Under the pieces are notes generated by a model. It did no database searches and was not told the origin of the DNA. It saw only the letters and a list, made by a program, of their open reading frames with translations. 64,000 bases of DNA. Origin: Sulfitobacter sp. DSM 110093 (GTDB taxonomy: Bacteria; Pseudomonadota; Alphaproteobacteria; Rhodobacterales; Rhodobacteraceae). Each line of letters opens with the position of its first letter. Positions within the stretch are counted from its first letter, which is position 1. The stretch is taken from positions 2,679,001-2,743,000 of the forward strand of contig NZ_CP085167.1 of NCBI RefSeq assembly GCF_022788715.1. The letters run 5' to 3'. Below are positions 37,461 to 45,425 of the stretch, piece by piece. Both the position numbers and the translations under genes were made by a program.

Positions 37461-38705
37461 TGCCCGCTGCCCCCCCTCTATCCGCTTGCGGCATTGGCAA
37501 ATACATTAGGGTGTTTCCCGGTCTGAGAGTTGCAAGAGGTTGCCGCTGTAGCTGGTGTCAGGGCTGCTGAGCCTGCTTTCGGCAAAGCTGACCTTTGTGC
37601 AATTTGCAGCGAGTGTCTGGTTTCCGCCCTTCCTACATGAGGGAGCGCCAACGCGAACGGCCCTTAGCTGCCGTTCGTCAGTCATTCGGTACGCTGCGTT
37701 GCGGCCCGTCTAAGCGGCCATTCGTGCCACTTGCAGCATTTTCGGAGACTGAAGGTCGGCAGTGCGGACTTTCCTGCCGTTCGCTGCGACCGCTAAGTTT
37801 CCACCGCGATTGCGAGGGCCTTTGGAATGAAGGGCGAAAGCAACGTTCGCCACGCTCGCGCAGCCACCCCAACAGGGAACCGGAAGCGGGCATCCATCGA
37901 GGAGCAGTACCCGTGTCCTATTGGAGGTCAGAACAGATTAGAATTGAACAGCGATCTGATCCAATTCGAGAACGACCGCAATGTCAATCAGAACGACCTG
38001 AGCGGGCTTGAGTCGTGCAATCTCAAGAAATCAGCGAGTTGCTCTTGTTTTATTGTCCGCTTCAGTCATTGCTGAGACGGTGACGTTTGAAGGCGAGAGG
38101 TTAGGATACACGTTCCTCAAACGTTGCATGATGCTGTCAACGGCCAGAAATACGCGGATGCACGCAGTGATGGCGCAGAGCACTGCGCTCGGCGGCGACG
38201 GTATGCTTCTTCCTCTCTCCCTTCGCGAAGCTACGCAACCCGAGATCATCGAACTTGCAGACCCACTCATCACTTCGCCGATTGTTCTGCTTCACAAAAG
38301 CGACAGTGCCTGCCAGCACGAAGGCGGAACATGGGAGTGGAATTGACGTCGATTGAAGTAAGAGGCAGTTCGTCCAGTGGAAAGTCCGTATCTGGGCTTG
38401 CTAAAAATCACTTTCTCCCATCCAACGCACCCCATGATTTTTCACAGGGGTCTCGAAGCTTTTGTGATAGAAGGTATCTGACGCCTTTGTCCATCTTAGC
38501 GCAACACAACATCAGTTGGACCACCTGTAAGTTACCCCACTTTTTGGGCCCATACCGTCTTCAAAAATTTTGTGTTGATCCATTCTGAACCCGCGTTACG
38601 TATGGGCCTCAGTCTGGCTCAAAGCCGGGCCTCTTTGGGCTATCTGTGCGGTTTTTGGCTGCGGTGCGCCTTGGGGTGCTTCAAACCGCGTTAAGGAATT
38701 CAAGA
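37461..38705. other. Intergenic region with repeats and integrase relic
   Basis: No complete gene is supported here. Bases 37595-37800 hold a GC-rich degenerate repeat of the same style as 29530-29690. Bases 38008-38346 are open on the plus strand without a recognisable protein. At 38455-38545 the minus strand keeps a fragment of the short integrase family. The promoter of the LOV operon should lie in the last 100-200 bases. Confidence 0.5.
38455..38545 (-). pseudogene. C-terminal fragment of short tyrosine recombinase
   Basis: The minus strand reads GNLQVVQLMLCCAKMDKGVRYLLS, matching GNLRAVQLLLGHTKMDSTVRYLGV in the integrase at 43452-44084. The nucleotide match runs over about 70 bases with many substitutions. 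The conserved second histidine (GH) is lost, so it is non-functional. It lies in the same orientation as the intact copy, about 5 kb away. Confidence 0.65.
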
Positions 38706-39245
38706 TTGCCATCTAAAGTGCCAGCCTCTCTTCTCGAATACATACAAAAAGCAGGTATTCCCCTCGCGCTTGGTGCTTTGGATGAGCCTGATGAGCCGCT
38801 GGTCGAGGTTAACGAGGCTTTTTGTACGCTGACGGGCTATACCCGTAGGTCGGTATTGGGGTGGAACTGCCGGTTCTTGCAACCTCGGACCGATGAGGTT
38901 CGGGACGCACGATTGAAGATGCGGAATTTCTTGAACGACCCTGAGGCCGAGGCCGGTCGGTTCGAGGTGCCGAACCTGCGCTCTGATGGCACGCCCTTCG
39001 TCAATTTGGTTTTCATGTCCCGGCTCAAGAAACGGTCAGGAACTGGCAGCCTGATTTTCGCCTCGCAGTTCGATCTCAAAGCGTCCAAGGGCATGGCCGA
39101 GCTGAAGGATTATGACGCGCGGTTGGGCAAAAATATCGACGATATGGCGGATCTCAGCGCCAACTACGGTTTGATGATGCGCCAATCGGCAGAGCTTTTG
39201 TCGCAATCCGCAACCACCATCGCAAACATCCGCTACGATGGATAA
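38706..39245 (+). CDS. Short LOV blue-light photoreceptor protein
   Basis: This protein of about 179 residues carries one LOV domain (about residues 8-115) and a C-terminal helix. The photoactive segment GWNCRFLQ with Cys55 that forms the flavin adduct is intact. The Asn of FVNLVF and the Gln of FASQFDL that contact FMN are also present. Arginines of CRFLQ and of RDARLKMRNFL fit the phosphate contacts. The C-terminal part after RLGKNIDDMADLSANYG is helical and may be a partner or dimer helix. TTG at 38706 is preferred because AAGGA lies seven bases upstream; a GTG at 38646 would add 20 residues. It overlaps the kinase gene by eight bases. Confidence 0.87.
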   Translation: MPSKVPASLLEYIQKAGIPLALGALDEPDEPLVEVNEAFCTLTGYTRRSVLGWNCRFLQPRTDEVRDARLKMRNFLNDPEAEAGRFEVPNLRSDGTPFVNLVFMSRLKKRSGTGSLIFASQFDLKASKGMAELKDYDARLGKNIDDMADLSANYGLMMRQSAELLSQSATTIANIRYDG

Positions 39246-42200
39246 GGGAGCGAAGGCCGATACTGCGCAAAAGCCATTGTCGCAAGAAGATGGGCCGCCG
39301 GTCATCGGCATCGGCGCATCCGCGGGCGGGCTTGAGGCGCTGCGCGACATGCTGGCCCCGGCGAAACTGCCGACCGGGATGGCCTATGTCGTGGTGCAAC
39401 ATCTCGACCCGCATCACGAAAGCCTTCTGGCCGAACTGTTGGGCCGCCAAACCACGCTGTCGGTGCGTCAGGCTGAAGAGGGCGAGATGGTCATGGCGGA
39501 CAATGTCTATATCATTCCGCCCGGTCATGGCCTGTCGATCCATGACGGGAAACTGTCGCTCAAAGCTTTTGAGGAGCCGCGCGGCCTGCGCCGGCCGATC
39601 GACGATTTCTTCATGTCGCTGTCCGAGGATGCGGGCCGTCTGTCTGCCTGTGTGATCCTGTCGGGGACCGGGGCGGACGGCACATTGGGGCTGCGCGCGA
39701 TCAAGGAACATGGCGGGCTGGCGCTGGTGCAAACGCCGCGCTCGGCGCGCTATGACGGGATGCCCCTCTCGGCGGTCTCTACCGGAATGGTCGATTTCGT
39801 TTTGCGGCCCGAGGATATGCTTGACCGTCTCAGGGATTACTTTAGCCGCGCCATCGGCGAGATGGGGGCGGTAGTTGGTGACAGTGACCAGATCGACGCC
39901 ATTTGCCAGACGCTGCGCAGCCAGACCGGGCATGATTTTTCCGGCTACAAACACACCACCTTGGCCCGCCGCATCCAGCGGCGGATGCAGGTGTTGCAGC
40001 TTTCCGACCCGGTCGACTACCGCAAAAAGGTGCGCGACGACGACACAGAGGCCGCGGCACTGCTGCGTGATCTGCTGATCAATGTGACACGGTTTTTCCG
40101 CGATCCCGAACATTTCGAGACGCTGCGCAAACATGTGATCGCCCCGCTGGTCAAACGCGCCGCGGCGCATCAGGAGATCCGCGTCTGGGTGCCCGGTTGC
40201 TCCAGTGGCGAAGAAGCCTATACGCTTGCGATGCTCTTCGACGATGAGGCGCTGCGGCAGGACGCGCCCCCCCGGGTCAGCATCTTTGCGACCGATATCG
40301 ACGAACAGATGCTGGAGATTGCGCGAGAGGCGCGCTACCTCGCGTCCGCGCTTAACGACATTCCCGAAGAATTCCGGGAGCGTTACACCATCCAGCATGG
40401 CGATCACTTCCGCATCGCGCCGGCCATCCGGGATATGGTGCGCATTTCTCCCCACAGTGTGATCAAGGACCCGCCGTTCTCGCGCCTGTCGCTGGTCTGC
40501 TGTCGCAACCTGCTGATCTATTTCGGCGAAGAGCTGCAATCGCAGGTGCTGCCGACCTTTCACTACGCGCTGCGGCCTGACGGGTTTCTCTTTTTGGGAC
40601 CGTCTGAGACCATTGGCCGTTCGGAAGAGCTGTTTACGGCCATCGACCACAAGGCGCGGGTGTTTTCGCGCAACGAGGGGGAGGCGCGCTATTCCGTGCA
40701 GTTGCCCTTCTCGACCGACCGCAGGACGCGGCAATTGCATGGCAAATTCTCGGGCGAGCGCGGCGGGGCCACGACGGGGCGCAGTCTGGCGCTGGAGCGT
40801 CTGGCCAGCCGCTATGCGCGGCCCTGTGTCGTGCTCGACAGCAACGGGATGATCATCGAAAGCCATGGGCGGCTTGGGCGCTATTTTGAATTCTCCGCTG
40901 GCGCCAATCTCTCGGCCTCCCAGACCGCGCGCCCGGGGCTGCGGGAAGTGCTGTTGCCCCTGATGCGCCGAGCCAATGCGGATCGGCAAAGAATGGTAGC
41001 GCGGAATATCGAAGTGCGCGCCGAATTTGGCCGCCAGAAGATCGACGTCGTGGCCGACCCGCTGGCTGATGACACTGTGCTCATGGTGTTCCGCGATCTC
41101 GCCGCTTTCGAGGTCGAGCCGGATGACGACCTGCTTGAACTGGGGCCCGCGGACGGGCAGATCGAGATGCTCGAAGGTGAGTTGCAGCATATCCGGCGCC
41201 AGTTGCGCGATAAGACCGAGGAACTGGAAACCGCGAATGAAGAGCTGAAAAGCTCGAACGAAGAAATGATGTCGATGAACGAAGAGCTTCAGTCGACGAA
41301 CGAAGAACTCTCCACCGTGAACGATGAGCTGAAGGAGAAGGTCGACCAACTCAGCGTTGCGAATGACGATCTGCGGAACTTCTTTGAATCCACGCAATTG
41401 CCGATGGTCGTATTGGATAGCAATATGTGCCTGCGCAGCCATACGGATGCGGCGCTTGAAATCTTCCCTCTCCAGCCCGGTGATCTGGGCCGTCCTCTGC
41501 AACAGTTGACCAGCCTGCTGTCGAGCGATGCGCATCTGACCGCCGCCGCGCGGGTGAACGACGGAGAAAAGGCGCTGCGGCAGTCAATGATGCATGCCGA
41601 TGGTTCGCGCCAATGGATCCTGATGGTCTACCCCTACTACTTGCGCGATGACAAACAGGACGGGGTCACGCTGATTTTCACCGATGTGACCGAAATGACC
41701 GACCTACGGGCCGAATTGGACCGCGAGCGGGAGCAGCTTGAACTTGCCGTTCAACTCGCCGGGATCGGCATCTGGGAATACAACCCAAAGGCCGACCGGA
41801 TTGTCGTCGACGAATGTCAGGCGGCGCTTCTGGAATTGCCCAAGGCTGGCGGGCACCCGGCGCCGGAGTTTTTCGAGCAGGTACTGGATGAGGATCGGAC
41901 CGGTTTGCGTGAGACCCTTAGGAAATGCGCGGAAGGGGCCGAGGAGGTCTCGACCGAATTCCGCGTACCCGTTCCGGGCGAAGACCGTCCCCGCTGGCTG
42001 CGGTGCCTCGCGCGCCCGCTGGCCGCCGAAAACCAGAACCGCGTATTGGGCGTTAGCTTCGACATGACGTCTGACCGCCATCTTGCCGAAAACCGCGAAT
42101 TGATGATCGGTGAGATGAACCACCGCGTGAAAAACCTGTTCGCCGTGATCAACGCGCTCGTCGCTACAATGGCGCGCGATGCCGTGAGCACTGAACAATT

Positions 42201-42675
42201 CGTCCGCGATCTTCGCGAAAAGATCGCCGGGCTGGGCCGTGCCCATGCACTGACCAACCGACCGGACAAGGTGCAGGGCGTCACGCTGGAAAGCCTTGTC
42301 AAAGCAGTTCTGAAACCGTTTTTGCCGCATTTCGATGTTACCCTCACGGGCTGTGACATCGTGCTTGAGCAATCCGAAGTCACGCCACTGGCGCTGATCT
42401 TTCACGAATGGTCGACTAATGCTGCGAAATACGGCGTTCTGGGCGCAGACAGTGGTGAACTCCGGATCACCTGCGAAACCAACGAGGATGATGGTTGGGC
42501 GCTCTATTGGCAGGAAATGCGCGAAGATCGTCTTAAGGCAGATGTCGACCCGTCGGGCTTTGGCTCGAATATGTTGCGGATCGCCGCGCAGCAATTGAAC
42601 GCTAAACTGGAAAATCATGCCGCGGACAAGATGTTCGAATGGAGCCTGAAGCGCCCCGGAAAGAAAGGAACCTAA
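39238..42675 (+). CDS. CheB-CheR-PAS-HWE histidine kinase fusion
   Basis: This 1145-residue protein contains five parts. First is a CheB methylesterase domain (about 15-205; Ser28 in GIGASAGGLEAL, VVVQHLDPHH, SGTGADGTLG). Second is a CheR methyltransferase domain (about 215-480; FFRDPEHFETL, WVPGCSSGEEAYTLAML, CCRNLLIYF). Third is a coiled coil (about 640-715; repeats of TNEELS and NEELKS). Fourth are two PAS-like segments (about 715-950). Fifth is a HWE-type kinase with phospho-His962 in EMNHRVKNLFAV and an ATPase domain at the C terminus. CheB and CheR domains here probably serve as sensors or modifiers of the kinase rather than of flagellar receptors. It is cytoplasmic, without membrane helices. 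It is coupled to the LOV protein upstream and the response regulator downstream. Confidence 0.9.
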   Translation: MDKGAKADTAQKPLSQEDGPPVIGIGASAGGLEALRDMLAPAKLPTGMAYVVVQHLDPHHESLLAELLGRQTTLSVRQAEEGEMVMADNVYIIPPGHGLSIHDGKLSLKAFEEPRGLRRPIDDFFMSLSEDAGRLSACVILSGTGADGTLGLRAIKEHGGLALVQTPRSARYDGMPLSAVSTGMVDFVLRPEDMLDRLRDYFSRAIGEMGAVVGDSDQIDAICQTLRSQTGHDFSGYKHTTLARRIQRRMQVLQLSDPVDYRKKVRDDDTEAAALLRDLLINVTRFFRDPEHFETLRKHVIAPLVKRAAAHQEIRVWVPGCSSGEEAYTLAMLFDDEALRQDAPPRVSIFATDIDEQMLEIAREARYLASALNDIPEEFRERYTIQHGDHFRIAPAIRDMVRISPHSVIKDPPFSRLSLVCCRNLLIYFGEELQSQVLPTFHYALRPDGFLFLGPSETIGRSEELFTAIDHKARVFSRNEGEARYSVQLPFSTDRRTRQLHGKFSGERGGATTGRSLALERLASRYARPCVVLDSNGMIIESHGRLGRYFEFSAGANLSASQTARPGLREVLLPLMRRANADRQRMVARNIEVRAEFGRQKIDVVADPLADDTVLMVFRDLAAFEVEPDDDLLELGPADGQIEMLEGELQHIRRQLRDKTEELETANEELKSSNEEMMSMNEELQSTNEELSTVNDELKEKVDQLSVANDDLRNFFESTQLPMVVLDSNMCLRSHTDAALEIFPLQPGDLGRPLQQLTSLLSSDAHLTAAARVNDGEKALRQSMMHADGSRQWILMVYPYYLRDDKQDGVTLIFTDVTEMTDLRAELDREREQLELAVQLAGIGIWEYNPKADRIVVDECQAALLELPKAGGHPAPEFFEQVLDEDRTGLRETLRKCAEGAEEVSTEFRVPVPGEDRPRWLRCLARPLAAENQNRVLGVSFDMTSDRHLAENRELMIGEMNHRVKNLFAVINALVATMARDAVSTEQFVRDLREKIAGLGRAHALTNRPDKVQGVTLESLVKAVLKPFLPHFDVTLTGCDIVLEQSEVTPLALIFHEWSTNAAKYGVLGADSGELRITCETNEDDGWALYWQEMREDRLKADVDPSGFGSNMLRIAAQQLNAKLENHAADKMFEWSLKRPGKKGT

Positions 42676-42678
42676 CTT

Positions 42679-43038
42679 ATGGTCAAGATCCTATTGGTCG
42701 AGGACGAGCTGCTTGTCGGGATGGATATCAAAATGACATTGGAAGACGAAGGCTTTGAGGTAGACGGGCCATACCCGACAGTCGCCGAAGCGCTCACTGT
42801 CGCCAAAACCGCAACGCCCAACCTCGGTTTTCTGGATGTCCGATTGGCGGATGGTGTGGTTGACCCGCTTGCCAGCTGGCTTTTGGAAAAGTCCGTTCCC
42901 TTGGTGTTTCACTCGGGACATGCCGAGGCCCATGATTACGGGGCGAGGTATCCTGGAGCGGGCTTTTGCGAGAAGCCCTCGCCCCCCGCGGAATTGGTAT
43001 CGGTTGTAATCCAGCAACTTACCAAACTTCAAACCTGA
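42679..43038 (+). CDS. Single-domain response regulator
   Basis: This 119-residue protein is a stand-alone receiver. It starts VKILLVEDELLVGMD, with phospho-acceptor Asp53 in GFLDVRLADG and conserved Lys99 in CEKP. It lacks an output domain, so it may act as a phosphate shuttle or sink, or bind a partner. It begins four bases after the kinase stop. Single receivers of this type, partnered with HWE kinases, are known from alphaproteobacterial stress and light signalling. Here it probably receives phosphate from His962 of the kinase. Confidence 0.88.
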   Translation: MVKILLVEDELLVGMDIKMTLEDEGFEVDGPYPTVAEALTVAKTATPNLGFLDVRLADGVVDPLASWLLEKSVPLVFHSGHAEAHDYGARYPGAGFCEKPSPPAELVSVVIQQLTKLQT

Positions 43039-43451
43039 TATACGAATTTCCTTCGTCATAGGCCCTCCACAGGGTCAACGAAAAATAGTTTTGTTTTTAT
43101 ATCGACGCTTAAGAACTGGTTTGGTCCGGCTATAGCTTCGATCTTTCCTGCTGGTAAGTCGTTAGCGCACGCTGACCGTTTGGCGGTCCGGACTTGTCAG
43201 TCAATCGGCAAGGGAGCGCGTCCGAAAAGTGATTTTGCCTAAGATTTGCGTCTTAGGCTTTATCTTGGTTCAGCCATTCATCAAAATGCGCCGGAAAAAG
43301 TGCTTCCACATTGGATATCCCGCACAGCCAACTCTCTCTGGGTGGACATCCTGCGTGATACATGAATGGCGGGTTTGGCGAAGCCACCGTACGGCATTAA
43401 ATTCGAGTTTGAATGTCGGCCTTGGGCCGTCTGTAACGACGGCCCAGCGGT
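43039..43451. other. Intergenic region between light operon and integrase
   Basis: No gene, RNA or strong repeat is visible in these 413 bases. The end (about 43425-43440) carries GGGCCGTCTGTAACGACGGCCC, a good hairpin (GGGCCGT/ACGGCCC) just past the integrase stop on the minus strand. It probably ends transcription of the integrase. Confidence 0.5.
43423..43444 (-). terminator. Hairpin after integrase gene, probable terminator
   Basis: GGGCCGT and ACGGCCC pair over 7 bp, with a loop of about 8 bases (CTGTAACG partly paired). The hairpin lies just after the integrase stop codon on the minus strand. A U tract is weak. Confidence 0.5.
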
Positions 43452-44084
43452 TTAAATTTCGATAGCTTCGGCGATCACCAGCGCATCTTCAAGCTCGACG
43501 CCGAGGTACCTGACAGTGCTGTCCATCTTGGTGTGACCTAACAGCAGTTGGACCGCCCTTAGGTTGCCTGTTTTCTTGTAAATCTGCGTGACTTTCGTTC
43601 GCCGCATCGAGTACGTGCCATAGGCGCTTGCCTCCAGACCAATGGATGTCACCCAGTCACGCACAATGCGCGCGTACTGGCGGGTAGAGATGTGAAGCCG
43701 TTCGTGAAAACGCCCAGGCCAGAGGTATTCGGATCCGACCATCAGCGGCTCCCGCATCCATCTTGCCAGCGATGCACGGGTGCCTTCGGAGATTTCGAAG
43801 CGCACAGGTTTCTGGGTCTTGCTCTGAAGAACCGACGCGCGTTCTTTGATTTGGCCTGAAGCCATGACATCGACCACCTTCATCTTGACCAGATCGCAGC
43901 CGCGCAGCTTGCTGTCGATGGCAAGATTGAACAGGGCCAGATCACGATGGTTTCCAGCCAATTCCAGCCGCACTCTGATCGCCCAGACATGTTTGGGTTT
44001 GAGAGGCCGCTTCTGGCCGACGATCCGGCCTTTGTTCCAGACCGGACGTAGTGCGCGGATGGCGGGTAAGTTTGATGTTTCCAT
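43452..44084 (-). CDS. Short tyrosine-type recombinase/integrase
   Basis: This protein of 210 residues is a tyrosine recombinase made almost only of the catalytic domain, as in the short integrase family common in proteobacteria. Catalytic positions are seen in LAIDSKLRGCDL (Arg), YSMRRTK (second Arg), LLGHTKMD (His) and TVRYLGV (Tyr). The first His of the motif is replaced by Tyr (YGTYSMRRTK, where relatives have YGTHSMRRTK), which may lower activity. The ATG at 44084 follows GGAGGAT. Fragments of the same family occur at 30513 and 38455. It is not linked to an att site that I could see. Confidence 0.85.
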   Translation of the reverse strand: METSNLPAIRALRPVWNKGRIVGQKRPLKPKHVWAIRVRLELAGNHRDLALFNLAIDSKLRGCDLVKMKVVDVMASGQIKERASVLQSKTQKPVRFEISEGTRASLARWMREPLMVGSEYLWPGRFHERLHISTRQYARIVRDWVTSIGLEASAYGTYSMRRTKVTQIYKKTGNLRAVQLLLGHTKMDSTVRYLGVELEDALVIAEAIEI

Positions 44085-44208
44085 GATAGATCCTCCGATC
44101 CACCACGCCCTCCCACATCGACAACCCGACGTTGACATGACATCTTATCACATGATGCTGCGCTGCCTCCGAGGTCCGCAGTGAGCCCAAACCGTCTATC
44201 ACAGATGG

Positions 44209-44721
44209 TTATGGCTTGCCCTCGAATGCCAGAGCATTTGATTTCAGATCGTCCGGCGTAAACCTGAAAATCGTCATCTCGTCTACGCTATAGGCGCCAA
44301 GGCTTCTGTAGAATTCGATGGTGGGTTTGTTCCAGTCCAGAACCCCCCATTCCATCATCTCGCAGTTTCTCTTGAGGGCAAGAGAGCAAAGATACCCCAT
44401 AATGATCTTGCCAAGACCCTGATGGCGGACTTTCGTATCCACGAAGAATCCATCGATATAGATTCCTGACCGTCCAGTAAATGCAGATGACTTCTGGCAA
44501 AAATAGGCAAAGCCCGCAATTTCGCCCTTGTAGTATCCAAACAGCGCTTCGCCCAGTTTTTCATTCAGAAGCCGTTTGATCTGAGGCTCAGTTGCCGTGA
44601 TCTTGTCCGACATCTTTTGATAGGCGCCCAGTTTTTTCATGTATTCGACAACAAGCCCCGCATCATCCGGAGAAGCGTGTTGGATCATGAAATTCGGATT
44701 GGATGTCGCTATTTTCTGCAC
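44209..44721 (-). CDS. GNAT-family N-acetyltransferase
   Basis: This 170-residue protein matches the GNAT fold: LFGYYKGEIAGFAYF, then the acetyl-CoA loop VDTKVRHQGLGKIIMGYL (R-x-x-G-x-G/A-like as RHQGLGK) and EWGVLDWNKPTIEFYRSLGAY. It transfers an acetyl group to a small molecule or protein amine; substrates of this branch include polyamines and diamines. The start is GTG with GGGAGAATG ahead. It lies in the block with the AAA+ ATPases and integrase, on the same strand, but spacing of over 100 bp on each side means no clear operon. Confidence 0.83.
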   Translation of the reverse strand: MQKIATSNPNFMIQHASPDDAGLVVEYMKKLGAYQKMSDKITATEPQIKRLLNEKLGEALFGYYKGEIAGFAYFCQKSSAFTGRSGIYIDGFFVDTKVRHQGLGKIIMGYLCSLALKRNCEMMEWGVLDWNKPTIEFYRSLGAYSVDEMTIFRFTPDDLKSNALAFEGKP

Positions 44722-44769
44722 AGTTTCATTCTCCCATACCTGTGTTTGCGAAGGTAAATGTCCTGCTAG

Positions 44770-44860
44770 TCACAGCAAGTCAGAAGATGTCTGCTTTGTC
44801 CGCATAGCGGACTTTGGCCCAGACCGTAGCGAACGACTGCTTCCCGCACCTCTCTGTCGG
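44770..44860. repeat. Degenerate intergenic repeat, third copy
   Basis: GTCTGCTTTGTCCGCATAGC and the following GC-rich purine/pyrimidine pattern resemble parts of 29530-29690 and 37595-37800. The match is patchy. Such repeats are scattered through Rhodobacteraceae intergenic DNA. Confidence 0.3.
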
Positions 44861-44872
44861 AAACCCTGGCCC

Positions 44873-45352
44873 TCAATTCTCAAATATCTGCGCAATCGTC
44901 AAAATTTCCGCTGATGTCACATCGTCGATGACAATGTACGGTCCAAGTGTATCCATGCTCGGGTTAATACGGACTCTTAGGGTCTTTGAGATCTTTCGCA
45001 GCACCGAATGCTTAGCATACAGTTTCAGGCGCGCAGGCGGCCCGCCACCAGCTCGACTGCGGACATCGTATTTGAGCTTCCTTGGTCTATGATCCTCCGA
45101 ACCACTGCCCGCAAACTCAGAAGAACTTTTGAAGCCGCCTGATGCCAACCTCAACCTCTTGCGAGGTGCTAATCGGGCTACCGGCTCCAAGTGGGAAATT
45201 TGGTATCCCCCCAAGAGGATGGGAATACCCTTCAGAGCTTTCACAACGCGGCGCGGCGATGATTCAACTACCTTGCATGGACATGGTTCAGCTTCGGCTG
45301 AAGTGAGGGGTTGGGTCCGCGAACGCATCCCGCGATGAACGTTGAAAGGCAT
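44873..45352 (-). CDS. Small basic protein of unknown function
   Basis: This protein of 159 residues was not recognised. It is Arg/Lys-rich in its first 110 residues and ends with a more ordered part: RLKLYAKHSVLRKISKTLRV and IVIDDVTSAEILTIAQI. A strong ribosome site (GGAGG, five bases before ATG at 45352) supports expression. It follows the Lon-like AAA+ gene by 73 bp on the same strand and may be co-transcribed with it. Its basic N-terminal half could bind nucleic acid or the ATPase, but this is a guess. Confidence 0.6.
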   Translation of the reverse strand: MPFNVHRGMRSRTQPLTSAEAEPCPCKVVESSPRRVVKALKGIPILLGGYQISHLEPVARLAPRKRLRLASGGFKSSSEFAGSGSEDHRPRKLKYDVRSRAGGGPPARLKLYAKHSVLRKISKTLRVRINPSMDTLGPYIVIDDVTSAEILTIAQIFEN

Positions 45353-45425
45353 CAATACCTCCTATAGAACCTATTTCGTTAGATTGAGTCACAAGCTCTC
45401 TGGGCTCGCGCCCGGTTTCTCTCTG

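Noticed and set aside
38008..38346. 112-residue plus-strand frame before the LOV operon
   Set aside because: No family resemblance and no good ribosome site; surrounded by repeat and integrase remnants, so probably noncoding relic sequence.
39154..41535. 793-residue minus-strand open frame opposite the CheB-CheR kinase gene
   Set aside because: It lies fully antisense to a well-supported gene, is rich in Arg, His and Gln as shadow frames in GC-rich DNA are, and shows no domain.
41704..42618. 304-residue minus-strand open frame opposite the kinase domain
   Set aside because: Antisense to the HWE kinase region; no domain seen.
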